A program made the translations under genes and the position numbers. Positions 1 through 8,226 of a stretch of 64,000 nt of DNA are shown here, piece by piece. This DNA is from Cyanidium caldarium (taxonomy: Eukaryota; Rhodophyta; Bangiophyceae; Cyanidiales; Cyanidiaceae): contig JANCYW010000020.1 in the NCBI GenBank assembly GCA_026184775.1, positions 62,001 to 126,000 of the forward strand, written 5' to 3'. Position 1 is the first letter of the stretch. The number at the start of each line of letters is the position of its first letter. Below the pieces are notes generated by a model that had not been told where the DNA came from, did no database searches, and was given only the letters and a program-made list of their open reading frames with translations.

Positions 1-458
1 TGCACGAGGTGAAGGCGTTGTTGCGCGATTTTCGACAGATGCGGAATATGATGGCGAACATGTCGCAGCGCTTTTTCGGAGGTAGTGGCGGCGGTGGGGC
101 TGGCAGTGCAGGCATGCCGGGTATGCCGGGTATGCCGGGTATGCCGGGTATGCCGGGTATGCCGGGTATGCCGGATATGCCCGGCATGGGCGCGGCGGCG
201 CCCGGGAGCGGCATGCCACCGTTCAATCCCTTCGCCGGAGCGCCCTCGGCAGGCGCGGCTACCGGTAACGCTGGTAGCGACGGCAGTGCCACATCGTCTC
301 CCTCGACAGGCACCGACAACAACGGCGGTGCCGCATCTGGAGCGTCTGCAGCCCCGGCGGCTGGTTTCGGCAACCGCACCATGCGCCGCAAGGCCGCCAA
401 AAACAAGTCCGGCAACAGCAACGACTCCAAAAAGCGTGGTTTCGGTCGCCGCAAGTAG
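1..458 (+). CDS. SRP54: SRP54-type signal recognition particle GTPase, C-terminal end only (partial)
   Basis: Only the 3' end of the gene is present; the frame is open from base 3 and stops with TAG at 456-458. The first residues, HEVKALLRDFRQMRNMMANM, match the helix in the methionine-rich M domain of SRP54/Ffh that lies just before the signal-peptide groove ends. The M domain binds signal sequences and SRP RNA in co-translational targeting. After it comes a Gly-rich linker, a run of Met-Pro-Gly triplets (bases 114-176), a Gly/Ala/Ser-rich stretch and a basic tail ending in Arg-Arg-Lys. The NG GTPase domain must lie left of the window. The short piece does not show whether this is the cytosolic protein or the plastid paralogue. 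The next gene converges on it 215 bp away. Confidence 0.62.
   Translation, partial: HEVKALLRDFRQMRNMMANMSQRFFGGSGGGGAGSAGMPGMPGMPGMPGMPGMPGMPDMPGMGAAAPGSGMPPFNPFAGAPSAGAATGNAGSDGSATSSPSTGTDNNGGAASGASAAPAAGFGNRTMRRKAAKNKSGNSNDSKKRGFGRRK
114..176 (+). repeat. 9-bp tandem repeat coding for Met-Pro-Gly
   Basis: The unit ATGCCGGGT is repeated six times without change at 114-167, followed by a copy with one changed base at 168-176. It lies in frame inside the SRP54-like tail and adds repeating Met-Pro-Gly triplets. The identical copies suggest recent slippage. Confidence 0.95.
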
Positions 459-673
459 GCGGTGGCGCTTATCGGTGCACTGGGACGGGGACGAGAACGC
501 GACAACTCGGGAATGCGACTGCGCTTTCGTTTCAACCACCAAACAACGATCCGACGAATGCTGGCGGCCATGCGGGCGATCTTGGCGCCGACCGCGACTT
601 GCTCCCTGTCCGGCTGGACGCCCTCCAGCGTACTTCTAACTGTCCGACCATGTCCATCTGCGTTGTGGCGCGT

Positions 674-1822
674 TCAAAACTTGCGATATCCCAGGATCAG
701 ATCGCCGGCGTGCAGCCCGCTGCTCTTGTGTTCGGTCACCACCTGCCACGTGACCAGCTGCTCGTCCACGCCGGTGCCCGCAAAGGTGGCGTGGTACGTG
801 CTCCGGTCGCCGTCGGTGATGGCGTAATCGGTGGGATACTCGGCGTACTTGCCCCACGGCGAGAACATCACAAAATGCTCATTCATGATCACCACGCTGC
901 GCACGCTCTTGCCACCCAGGGCGTCATTCTCGTGAAAGTAAAAGCCCCACCAGAGGCGCATATCGCCCGAGTCGATGCACCAGGTCTGGCGCCAGATGTC
1001 TTCGCCGCGCGGTCCGATATCCATCACCAGCTTGCGGCTCAGCAGGTACCCGCCGGCGGCCGAGGCGAACTCGCCGGCCGGTGATGCCGGAGGCGGGCGC
1101 GGCGCGCGGCCCTCGCGGAGACACTCGTCACCGCGCGAGTTGGCGCCCCAAGGCGCGCCCATCACGAAACCGAAGCCGGCCCAGATGTATTCCTGGGTGG
1201 GGTCGCGGAACGTGCTGGCAAACGGCAGGGCGCGACTGCAAAGATTCTCCGGCAGCACCAGCGTGTCGCTGTTGAGAATGAGCACGTAACGCGCCTCCGG
1301 TCGCTTGGCCAACTCCTGTGCGGCCAGCGGTAGGATCAGCGGGTCATGCACCGGATGGTCGCGGTACAGCGGATCGGCGCCGATGCGCGCATCCACCTCC
1401 ACCCGCATGCCACTGGTGTCGCCCGGTATCGGCTCACCCGACATCAATATGACGTCGTCGTGAGGGAATTGCGTGGCCCAAGTCGAGGCAATAGCGTGTG
1501 CCCGTTCCGGAAAGTCGCTGCGGCGCACGCGCACGAAGACGACGATCCGGCCCGCACACGCCGCCAGAGGGAGACCCGATGAAGCGCCACCGCCTCCCTT
1601 GACTCCCTCAGTGGATGATTCATGGTCGCGGTCCCGTCCCGATGCGAGCCAGCCACCCGAGTTGCTTACCACCGACAACGCCCGCTGCAACCCGCCCTGG
1701 CGCCAGGCCGCCTGCAAAGCCACCGCCACCGTCAACACCGCCACCACCACCAGGATAGCCACGCGCACCCTCCTTCGTTTTTGGAGGCGGCGAAGTGGGA
1801 GGGGCATGCGGAAAAAGTTCAT
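674..1822 (-). CDS. Fringe-like (GT31-type) type II membrane glycosyltransferase
   Basis: A 382-residue protein with a short basic N-terminus, one membrane anchor at about residues 17-37 and a lumenal domain, the usual plan of a Golgi glycosyltransferase. The order of motifs resembles the Fringe/beta-3-glycosyltransferase family: a WATQFPHDD segment, LILNSDTLVLPENL near residue 180 at the place of the metal-binding DDD/DxD motif, and FASAAGGYLLSR near 251-262, like the Fringe GGAGY-SR segment. The motif reads Asn-Ser-Asp instead of Asp-Asp-Asp. The start at 1822 was chosen because the residues before it, open to 1915, look like untranslated leader. The sugar donor and acceptor cannot be told. 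The frame is intact; it converges with the SRP54 gene. Confidence 0.55.
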   Translation of the reverse strand: MNFFRMPLPLRRLQKRRRVRVAILVVVAVLTVAVALQAAWRQGGLQRALSVVSNSGGWLASGRDRDHESSTEGVKGGGGASSGLPLAACAGRIVVFVRVRRSDFPERAHAIASTWATQFPHDDVILMSGEPIPGDTSGMRVEVDARIGADPLYRDHPVHDPLILPLAAQELAKRPEARYVLILNSDTLVLPENLCSRALPFASTFRDPTQEYIWAGFGFVMGAPWGANSRGDECLREGRAPRPPPASPAGEFASAAGGYLLSRKLVMDIGPRGEDIWRQTWCIDSGDMRLWWGFYFHENDALGGKSVRSVVIMNEHFVMFSPWGKYAEYPTDYAITDGDRSTYHATFAGTGVDEQLVTWQVVTEHKSSGLHAGDLILGYRKF

Positions 1823-2088
1823 CCCGTACCACCGCCCGCCACCAGTCGGAACGCCATGGAGACGAGGGGCACGCGCAGCGCGCACGCATTCGTCGTCGCC
1901 GGAAATCGCGCCCAATCGTTTTTGCGCCTACTGGACCATTTCCCGCCGAATGTATCTTCGCACCGCCCATTTGACTCCTGGGGAACTCGGGAACAAGAGC
2001 TTTACGCTGCCCCTCCTCTCTCATGGATATCCGATATCGACGCCCGTTGGCAGTTATCTACACGAATACGACATTCTCTGCGTACCCC

Positions 2089-3567
2089 TCACCTGTCTGT
2101 GATCGATCGATCGATCTCCCGGGTGATGGCGGTGATAGCGGTCTGGATAGCGTCGCGCTGGTGTGGGTGCAGGATGAGATGGCGCAGGCCGTTTTCGGGG
2201 GCGTCGGCCCCATCGTGGTGATCGCCTGCCGGCACATCTACACTTTGGCGGCGATTGAAAGCGTGTCGCGGTTGGCTCAGCGATAAACGCAAACGGTGGT
2301 CGTCGTGGGAGGCGCGGCGGCGGGCGGGCGACACAGCGCCATCCCGATCGGGCGTCTGGCCGTCGGGAAATCGCGTACTGCCAGTCCAGGAAAACGGCGC
2401 CGCGATGGCCACCTTGCATCGACTGCCCAACAGCGCCAGCACATCGTGCCAGCCGCCGCGCAGCCAGCACCAACGACAGCATACGGACAACACGTCGTTG
2501 CCGCCGTCATCCGAAACACCGCTCGCCTGTGAAGCCACCGGAATCGCCTCCAACACGTCCAAGTACAGGCCGAGCGCCTGGTCGGCGACGTCGCGCACCA
2601 CCAACGCCTCGCCGCGTGTGCGCATGGCCACCGGCAGGGTGGACGTGGGGATGCCTCGTTTCGCCAGGGCAGCAGTGGCAGGCTTTTCCGACGACTGCAG
2701 CGCTGCGGTCGTCGCCGCCTCGATGAGCGTATCCAGCGCCGTCGACCAGGTGACGACGCGGCGCGGCGCATACGGCAGCGCGGTGACGGGCACGCGATGC
2801 AGTGCGCTGGCCACCCGCTCCCTTCGTCTCCATCGTCGTCGTTCACCCGCCGCCCGCTTGGCGTCGCAGCGGTCGTCCCTATCACGGTCGCCGCCGTCGT
2901 GCATCCCCAAAGCGCTCGGGCCACAATACAAGTGCAACAATTGTGATACGTGCTCCAGCCACCGATACACCGCGCTGCACGCACTCCACCCACTCTCCGA
3001 CGCCGTCGATTGTTGTCGCTCATCGCTCGCCTCCGGTCCCACCTCCACGCCCACATAGAGCGGTGCGCCGCCCGCGCCCGCCAATACGCAACACACCCGT
3101 CGCCCGCCCGCCATCACCACCTGGCGCGGCACCGCAAAGCGAGCCGCATCGCCCTCCACGCCTATGCACGGCCCACGCACCCCCGACCAATTCGACGCCG
3201 ACACCGACTCGTGCTCCAGCGCCGCGCCCACCGAGCCCAGCGCCAACAGCGCCCCGACCCACTCGGCAGCCGCCGCACCCGCCTCGGGATACATCTCTCC
3301 CGACAACCACCGCGCGTACACCACTCGATCCTGCCACCATCGATGGAAATCACTCGAACAGGTCCCATCCACGCCTTCGCTCGCCTCACTCCCAGCCCGG
3401 CCCGCATCCAACACCAACAACAGCGCCGCCGACCGCAGCCGCGACCCAAAGTGGTGATGCAGGTAGTGGTGGTAATGGAAGCGAGCGTCTCTTCGAGCAC
3501 GCTCAGACTCTTCCGACGAATGCGCTCGCATGGGCACAATCGATGCATCCCCTGTCGCGCTCGTCAT
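2089..3567 (-). CDS. Unrecognised protein, possibly with a longin-like N-terminal half
   Basis: An open frame of 492 residues in the same orientation as the glycosyltransferase gene. I do not recognise it with confidence. The N-terminal 200 residues alternate short hydrophobic strands and helices (SAALLLVLDAG, RVVYARWLSG, WVGALLALGSV, PLYVGVEVGP). This pattern is reminiscent of the longin domains of trafficking proteins of the CCZ1/HPS kind, but that is only a guess. The middle is Arg/Asp-rich and the last 100 residues are His/Arg/Asp-rich and probably disordered. The last codons run through a GATCGATCGATC stretch. The start at 3567 is one of several possible; another ATG lies at 3531. No frame defect is seen. 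Confidence 0.5.
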   Translation of the reverse strand: MTSATGDASIVPMRAHSSEESERARRDARFHYHHYLHHHFGSRLRSAALLLVLDAGRAGSEASEGVDGTCSSDFHRWWQDRVVYARWLSGEMYPEAGAAAAEWVGALLALGSVGAALEHESVSASNWSGVRGPCIGVEGDAARFAVPRQVVMAGGRRVCCVLAGAGGAPLYVGVEVGPEASDERQQSTASESGWSACSAVYRWLEHVSQLLHLYCGPSALGMHDGGDRDRDDRCDAKRAAGERRRWRRRERVASALHRVPVTALPYAPRRVVTWSTALDTLIEAATTAALQSSEKPATAALAKRGIPTSTLPVAMRTRGEALVVRDVADQALGLYLDVLEAIPVASQASGVSDDGGNDVLSVCCRWCWLRGGWHDVLALLGSRCKVAIAAPFSWTGSTRFPDGQTPDRDGAVSPARRRASHDDHRLRLSLSQPRHAFNRRQSVDVPAGDHHDGADAPENGLRHLILHPHQRDAIQTAITAITREIDRSITDR

Positions 3568-3886
3568 GAACCTCGAATCTGTCCGCAGGAGCGCGACATG
3601 CGCCCGTCCAGGCACCTCTGGAGGGAGACACACCCGAGGCGGACGAACCGGACGACGGGAATCGGATCGCGCGCGGCTGGCGGAGATGCGCGTAGCCGCG
3701 TGCATGGGCGTGTGTGTGTGTGTGTGTGTGACGGGAGGAGGTGCGCCCGCCGGGTCATGAGCAGCTCTTGGTGGTGGTCACTGTGGTTCATCGAGTGAAC
3801 GGGACGCCAACTTGCAAAGTGGTCGAGTGTGGAGGTTGTATCGTTCCATTGGGGGTGTCGGTTCGTGTGGGTGTGGGCGGGGCGCG
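3568..3886. promoter_or_regulatory. Divergent promoter region with a GT microsatellite
   Basis: This 319-bp gap separates the unrecognised minus-strand gene from the plus-strand biotin ligase gene and must hold both promoters. It contains an uninterrupted 21-base GT run at 3710-3730. No TATA box or other known element is evident. Confidence 0.5.
3710..3730 (+). repeat. (GT)n microsatellite
   Basis: A perfect alternating GT run of 21 bases between two divergent genes. It is the only dinucleotide repeat of this length that I noticed in the window. Confidence 0.95.
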
Positions 3887-4987
3887 ATGCAGCGGCCGAT
3901 GACCATCTACTGCGATACGCTGGCGTGGCGACAGTACTTGTTGTCGGAGTATGGGCGTTCGCTGAGTCAGCTTCGAGACGCTGGGTATGCGGTGCGATTG
4001 GCGCCGTGGGAAGCGCCGAAGGCGGCAGTGAAAGAGTCGGTGGCGGTTGCTGGAGCGACCGCGGGCGCGCGGCGACCGGTGGCATCGGGAGGCGGGGCGG
4101 TTGCGACGGACACCGCGGTGGCGCCGTTGGATGCCCAGCGCGTCCTGTCGGAACTGGAGGCGCTGCGACAGGCGCGCCCGGTGGAGTTGCGGAGACGTTT
4201 CCCGTGGGTATCGCGTTCGCTGTTGTACGCGCCGGTGGTGTCCTCCACGCAGGACCTGATTCGCTCGGTGCCGCTGCCGAACGGCACGGTGATCGTGGCC
4301 GACGAACAGACGGCCGGTCGCGGTCGCGGCGCTGCCAGCTGGACGACCCCGCGCGGCAGTCTGGCGTTCTCGATGGCGTGCCAGTGCATGGCCGCCCCGG
4401 CACGCTTCTCGTTGCAGTTTGTGCAGTACGTGGCGGCGTTGTCGCTGCTGGCCAGCATGCCCGACGATACGCCCGACGCGCAGAAGGCAGCCGCACAGCA
4501 GCTGCGCATCAAATGGCCCAACGACGTGCTGGCCGACGGGCACAAAGTGGCCGGCGTGCTGTGCGAAGCGCAGTGCTACGAAGACCGCTTCACCATCTAC
4601 ATCGGGATCGGGGTGAACGTGCTCAACGAGCAGCCGACCGTGGCGCTGCGTCGCCTGCCATATGCCGCCAGTGCCACCCGCGAACATCTCCTGGCGCGCT
4701 TTCTGAGCGACTTCGAAACGTCCTTCGACGTCTTCGTGGAGCGCGGCTGGGAGGCATCCGGCCTGCGCGAGCGCTACCTGCAGCGGTGGCTGCACACCGA
4801 CCAGGCGGTGACGCTGGCCGACACCGGACAACACGGGCGCATCGTCGGTCTGAGCGACACGGGCTGTCTGCTGGTGCGTGTAGATGAGGATGGTAGTCGA
4901 GAGACGGTGATCGAGCTGCAACCCGATGTGCACAGCTTCGACTGGGTGCATTCGGTGGTATACACCAAGCGAATGAACAGGAGGTAG
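3887..4987 (+). CDS. HCS1: Biotin--protein ligase (holocarboxylase synthetase)
   Basis: This enzyme activates biotin with ATP and joins it to a lysine of biotin-dependent carboxylases such as acetyl-CoA carboxylase. The 366-residue protein has the family's biotin/AMP-binding motif TAGRGRGAASWTTPRG near residue 140, the KWPNDVLADGHKVAGVLCE segment near residue 208, and a small C-terminal SH3-like domain (VTLADTGQHGRIVGLSDTG). The first 110 residues are not conserved in bacterial BirA and contain no DNA-binding helix-turn-helix, so a regulator role is unlikely. The ATG at 3887 fits best because upstream codons lack conserved content. No clear transit peptide is seen, so the protein may be cytosolic. 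Confidence 0.88.
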   Translation: MQRPMTIYCDTLAWRQYLLSEYGRSLSQLRDAGYAVRLAPWEAPKAAVKESVAVAGATAGARRPVASGGGAVATDTAVAPLDAQRVLSELEALRQARPVELRRRFPWVSRSLLYAPVVSSTQDLIRSVPLPNGTVIVADEQTAGRGRGAASWTTPRGSLAFSMACQCMAAPARFSLQFVQYVAALSLLASMPDDTPDAQKAAAQQLRIKWPNDVLADGHKVAGVLCEAQCYEDRFTIYIGIGVNVLNEQPTVALRRLPYAASATREHLLARFLSDFETSFDVFVERGWEASGLRERYLQRWLHTDQAVTLADTGQHGRIVGLSDTGCLLVRVDEDGSRETVIELQPDVHSFDWVHSVVYTKRMNRR

Positions 4988-5559
4988 CGAAAGAGACGAT
5001 ATACACTCTTACTAAACCTAGGCACGCATATCGGCAGAGGCGACCGGCATCTGGCGACCTGTTGGCGAGACTCTCTGCGGCGGCGCTTGCCAACGCCGAA
5101 CTCGTTGTCGGACGACTTTCCCTGCGTGGGCCGTCCGACAGCCGTCCACGCTCGAAAGACCCCATGGACAACAGAAGAAGAAGGAGCAGGGAGGACACGA
5201 TGGAGAGAGGACACCAAAACCATACTGTGGACATGAACGAGGTGTTGGCGTCGCAAATGTCGCCACAAGCCGATCAAGGGCGCCCACAGGAGGAGGCAGG
5301 GTTGCGAGGCACGCAGCGGCCGTCTGTCGCTAGAAGTAAGCACCGACGAGCCGGGAAAGCGTTTGGAGACCCGGACGCGCAGCTGCAAGGAGGCCATGGG
5401 GTGGCGGACGGTGTGAAGCGACCGATCCATCGCCGGGCCAACGGCCATGGCGTCGTCGCTGGTGGTGAGCGCGCCTCGGCGTCGCGTCTGACCTCGGCAA
5501 ATGGCGGGGCGCGTCGGTGGCATCCCCCACAAGAGCGGGATCCGCACGCAGCCCCATCC
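4988..5559 (+). other. Intergenic region upstream of NOC1
   Basis: This 572-bp stretch follows the biotin ligase stop. It stays open in the NOC1 frame from 5062, with in-frame ATGs at 5164, 5200 and 5233, but the translation is Arg/Gly/Ser-rich and shows no conserved content. It most likely holds the 3' end of one gene and the promoter and leader of the next. No RNA gene or repeat is seen. Confidence 0.4.
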
Positions 5560-8202
5560 ATGCCGACCAAAAGAACCAGAGCATCGTCGTCGTCGGCGGC
5601 TCCGGTCGATCCGCAAGATTTTCTCGGCGGCGCCTGGTACGAGTGCGCGCCCGCCGATCTGCCACCGCTCAAGCCGGTATCGCTGCCGCCGAGCGCCGCC
5701 ACCTCAACGTCCGCCCCAACGACTTCATCGTCGCCGTCTGTCCAAAAGTGGTGGCAACAGGCGGAGGCGGCGCTGCATCGCCTGTCCGATCACGCCTCCC
5801 GTCCCCATCGCGCTGGACGCCGCGCTCCCGCCGCATCCCCACCCCATGGCACGCTGATGGATACCATCGCCGCGCACACCCTGAATGTGCAGTCGTCACC
5901 GTTGCATCACCTGGAGGATCTGCGTCGGCTGGTGCATCTGGCCACCACCGAGTGTAAGCACCGACGGCAGGAGCGTTGGACGGCCGTCGAAGCGCTCAAG
6001 GACCTCTTCGTACACGACCTGCTACCGCCCGGGCGCAAGTTGGTGGCGTTTGCCGCGCGCGACTGGGACGCCTGGGCGATGACCGCCGACGCCTCTGCCA
6101 CGCAACGCATTTTGGCGTATACCGCTTTCGAGTCGGAGCTGAAGACATTGTATGCCACCTACGTGCAGGAGGCGGTCCAGGCGTGCGCCAACGACACGGT
6201 GGAGTTTCTGGCGCAGCGGGCCACCGGCGTGTTGTCGGAGCTGCTGGTGGCGCATCCGGAACAGGAACAGCTGTTGTTGGCCGCGCTGGTGTACAAGCTG
6301 GGTGCGCCGCAGCGCAAAGTGGCCAGCAAGGCGCTGTACTGCCTGCAGCAGCTGGTCAACGAACACCACCCGGCCATGCGGCTGGTGGTGACGCGAGCGG
6401 TGCTGCGTTTTGCGGCTGCCCAGCGCAGTGCCTGGACACAGCAGACGACGTCGCCGGAATCGTCACGCCCGACCAAAGGCGGTGCAGCGGCGAAGGCGGC
6501 GGCACTGGCGGCGGCAGCGTCCAAGCGACCGCGCGGCCTGTACTACGCGGTGTCATTTCTGTCGCAGCTGCGATGGCGCGGCGGCGTCGATACCGGCGCG
6601 GAGGAGAGCAACACCGCGCGACAGGCCATTCGCCTCTACCTCAGTCTGTTCCGCGAGTGCATGCAACGCGAGCAGTCTCACAGCCGTCTGCTGGCGGCGC
6701 TGCTGAGCGGTATGCAACGCGCGTTGCCGGCCGCCCGCCGTCGCGCCGTGTATCGCGTTGACCGCGCCCGCGCAGACGACGACGACGACGACGACGACGA
6801 CCAGGTGGCCGAATCGCTGGGGGCGGACATCGCCGCACAGGTGGACGCGCTCTACACGGTGGTGCACCGCGGCAACGCCGTCGCCTCCACCCGCGCCCTG
6901 ATGCTGCTGATGCAGATGGGCCGCAGCGATCGCTTCTACCGGGCGCTGTACGCGGTGCTGGCCGGCGAGCGCTGGGACACGCTGGGTGGCAGCAAACTGG
7001 CGGCGCTGTTTCAGGTGTGTCATCGGGCGATGAAGAGCGATCCGTGTACGCCGCGAGTGCTGGCGATGCTGAAGCGGCTGTTGCAGACGGCCTCGCACGC
7101 GCCCTCGTCCACCGCCTGCGGGGCGTTGATGTTGACGAGCGAGGTGCTGTTCGCCGCCGAGCAGGCACCGCTGCGGACCATGTTGCCGCGGGTGTTGCCG
7201 CCCGCGTCGGGAGAGGCGGGGTCAGAGATGAAGGAGGGGACGCGAAGCGTTCAGGGCGGCGTCTGGGACGAGGCAGCAGAGGAAGAGGAGGAGCATTTTG
7301 TGGATGTGGATCGCGAGCTCGATGCCGATGACGAGACGTGTTCGAAAGTGGCCATTCCCTCACCGGCCCTGCCGAAGCCGACGTACGATATCACCAAACG
7401 CGACCCCAAGTATGCCGGCGCGGAGCATACGCGTCTGTGGGAGTTGCTGCTGTTGCGACAGCACGCACATCCGACGGTGTGCGAGTTCGCCCGCACGCTC
7501 CTCAGCGGCCAGCGCATTGAGTACAGCGGCGACCCGGTGGAGGACCACACGTTGAGCGCGCTGTTGGGGCGGCTGTCGTATCGCCGGCGCGATCGGCAGG
7601 AGCGCAAGGGCGGCGGCGACCGCCAACGGCAGCCGATGAACACCTACGAGGCGCTGGTGGGCGGGCGAGAGGCGGTGTCCACGGCCGACCGCTTCCTCTA
7701 CGACTATTTCGAGCGGAGCGGCCTGCGAGAGCGCATATTACACGGGAGGCAAGAGGATGCGGAGAGCGAGCGTGAGGAGGATGACGTTATGGAGGCGCTG
7801 GAGGAGCGCGATATCGAGAACGATGACGAGGAGTCGGTGTCGAGTGTGGATGACTTGTCGGAGGAAGAGGAAGACGATGGGTCATCGTCCGGCGCGTCGG
7901 CTGGGACGGCGAGCTCGGCGGATGTGGACGATGCGTCTGTGAGCGATAGCGCCGCGAGCAGCACATCCGATGCCCGCGGCGATTCCACACCCCGTTCCGA
8001 GCACGCCCTTCCTCGACGCCACCGCAGACCGCCTCGCCGCGGTGACACCCGCTTACCGGCCCGCCGACGATCGCGCCAGACCGACCGGTCCACCGCCGCC
8101 ACCTCTCCACACGGCAGTGCTCCCGCCAACAAGCGTCGCCGTGCCCGCCATTCCGCCGTCTTCGCATCGGCCGAGGCGTACGCCCATCTGCTCACCGAAT
8201 AA
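5560..8202 (+). CDS. NOC1: NOC1/CEBPZ (Mak21-type) 60S ribosome assembly factor
   Basis: NOC1 works in the nucleolus with NOC2 in early large-subunit assembly. The 880-residue protein holds a HEAT-like helical region (about residues 90-560) and the family's diagnostic CBF/Mak21 segment near 605-670: YDITKRDPKYAGAEHTRLWE followed by a hydrophobic helix, HPTVCEFARTLLSG and YSGDPVEDHTLSALL. An Asp tract of nine residues (bases 6775-6801) interrupts the middle. The C-terminal 200 residues are Glu/Asp/Ser-rich, then Arg-rich, as is common for nucleolar factors. The start at 5560 opens with a basic-Ser stretch and is preferred over in-frame ATGs upstream. Its 3' end lies only 24 bp from that of the convergent synthetase gene. 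Confidence 0.85.
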   Translation: MPTKRTRASSSSAAPVDPQDFLGGAWYECAPADLPPLKPVSLPPSAATSTSAPTTSSSPSVQKWWQQAEAALHRLSDHASRPHRAGRRAPAASPPHGTLMDTIAAHTLNVQSSPLHHLEDLRRLVHLATTECKHRRQERWTAVEALKDLFVHDLLPPGRKLVAFAARDWDAWAMTADASATQRILAYTAFESELKTLYATYVQEAVQACANDTVEFLAQRATGVLSELLVAHPEQEQLLLAALVYKLGAPQRKVASKALYCLQQLVNEHHPAMRLVVTRAVLRFAAAQRSAWTQQTTSPESSRPTKGGAAAKAAALAAAASKRPRGLYYAVSFLSQLRWRGGVDTGAEESNTARQAIRLYLSLFRECMQREQSHSRLLAALLSGMQRALPAARRRAVYRVDRARADDDDDDDDDQVAESLGADIAAQVDALYTVVHRGNAVASTRALMLLMQMGRSDRFYRALYAVLAGERWDTLGGSKLAALFQVCHRAMKSDPCTPRVLAMLKRLLQTASHAPSSTACGALMLTSEVLFAAEQAPLRTMLPRVLPPASGEAGSEMKEGTRSVQGGVWDEAAEEEEEHFVDVDRELDADDETCSKVAIPSPALPKPTYDITKRDPKYAGAEHTRLWELLLLRQHAHPTVCEFARTLLSGQRIEYSGDPVEDHTLSALLGRLSYRRRDRQERKGGGDRQRQPMNTYEALVGGREAVSTADRFLYDYFERSGLRERILHGRQEDAESEREEDDVMEALEERDIENDDEESVSSVDDLSEEEEDDGSSSGASAGTASSADVDDASVSDSAASSTSDARGDSTPRSEHALPRRHRRPPRRGDTRLPARRRSRQTDRSTAATSPHGSAPANKRRRARHSAVFASAEAYAHLLTE

Positions 8203-8226
8203 CCGCTGCCACCAGCTTCCCGCTCT

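Noticed and set aside
114-176. Tandem 9-bp repeats considered as a CRISPR-like or satellite array
   Set aside because: They have no spacers and keep frame in a coding sequence; they are a protein repeat.
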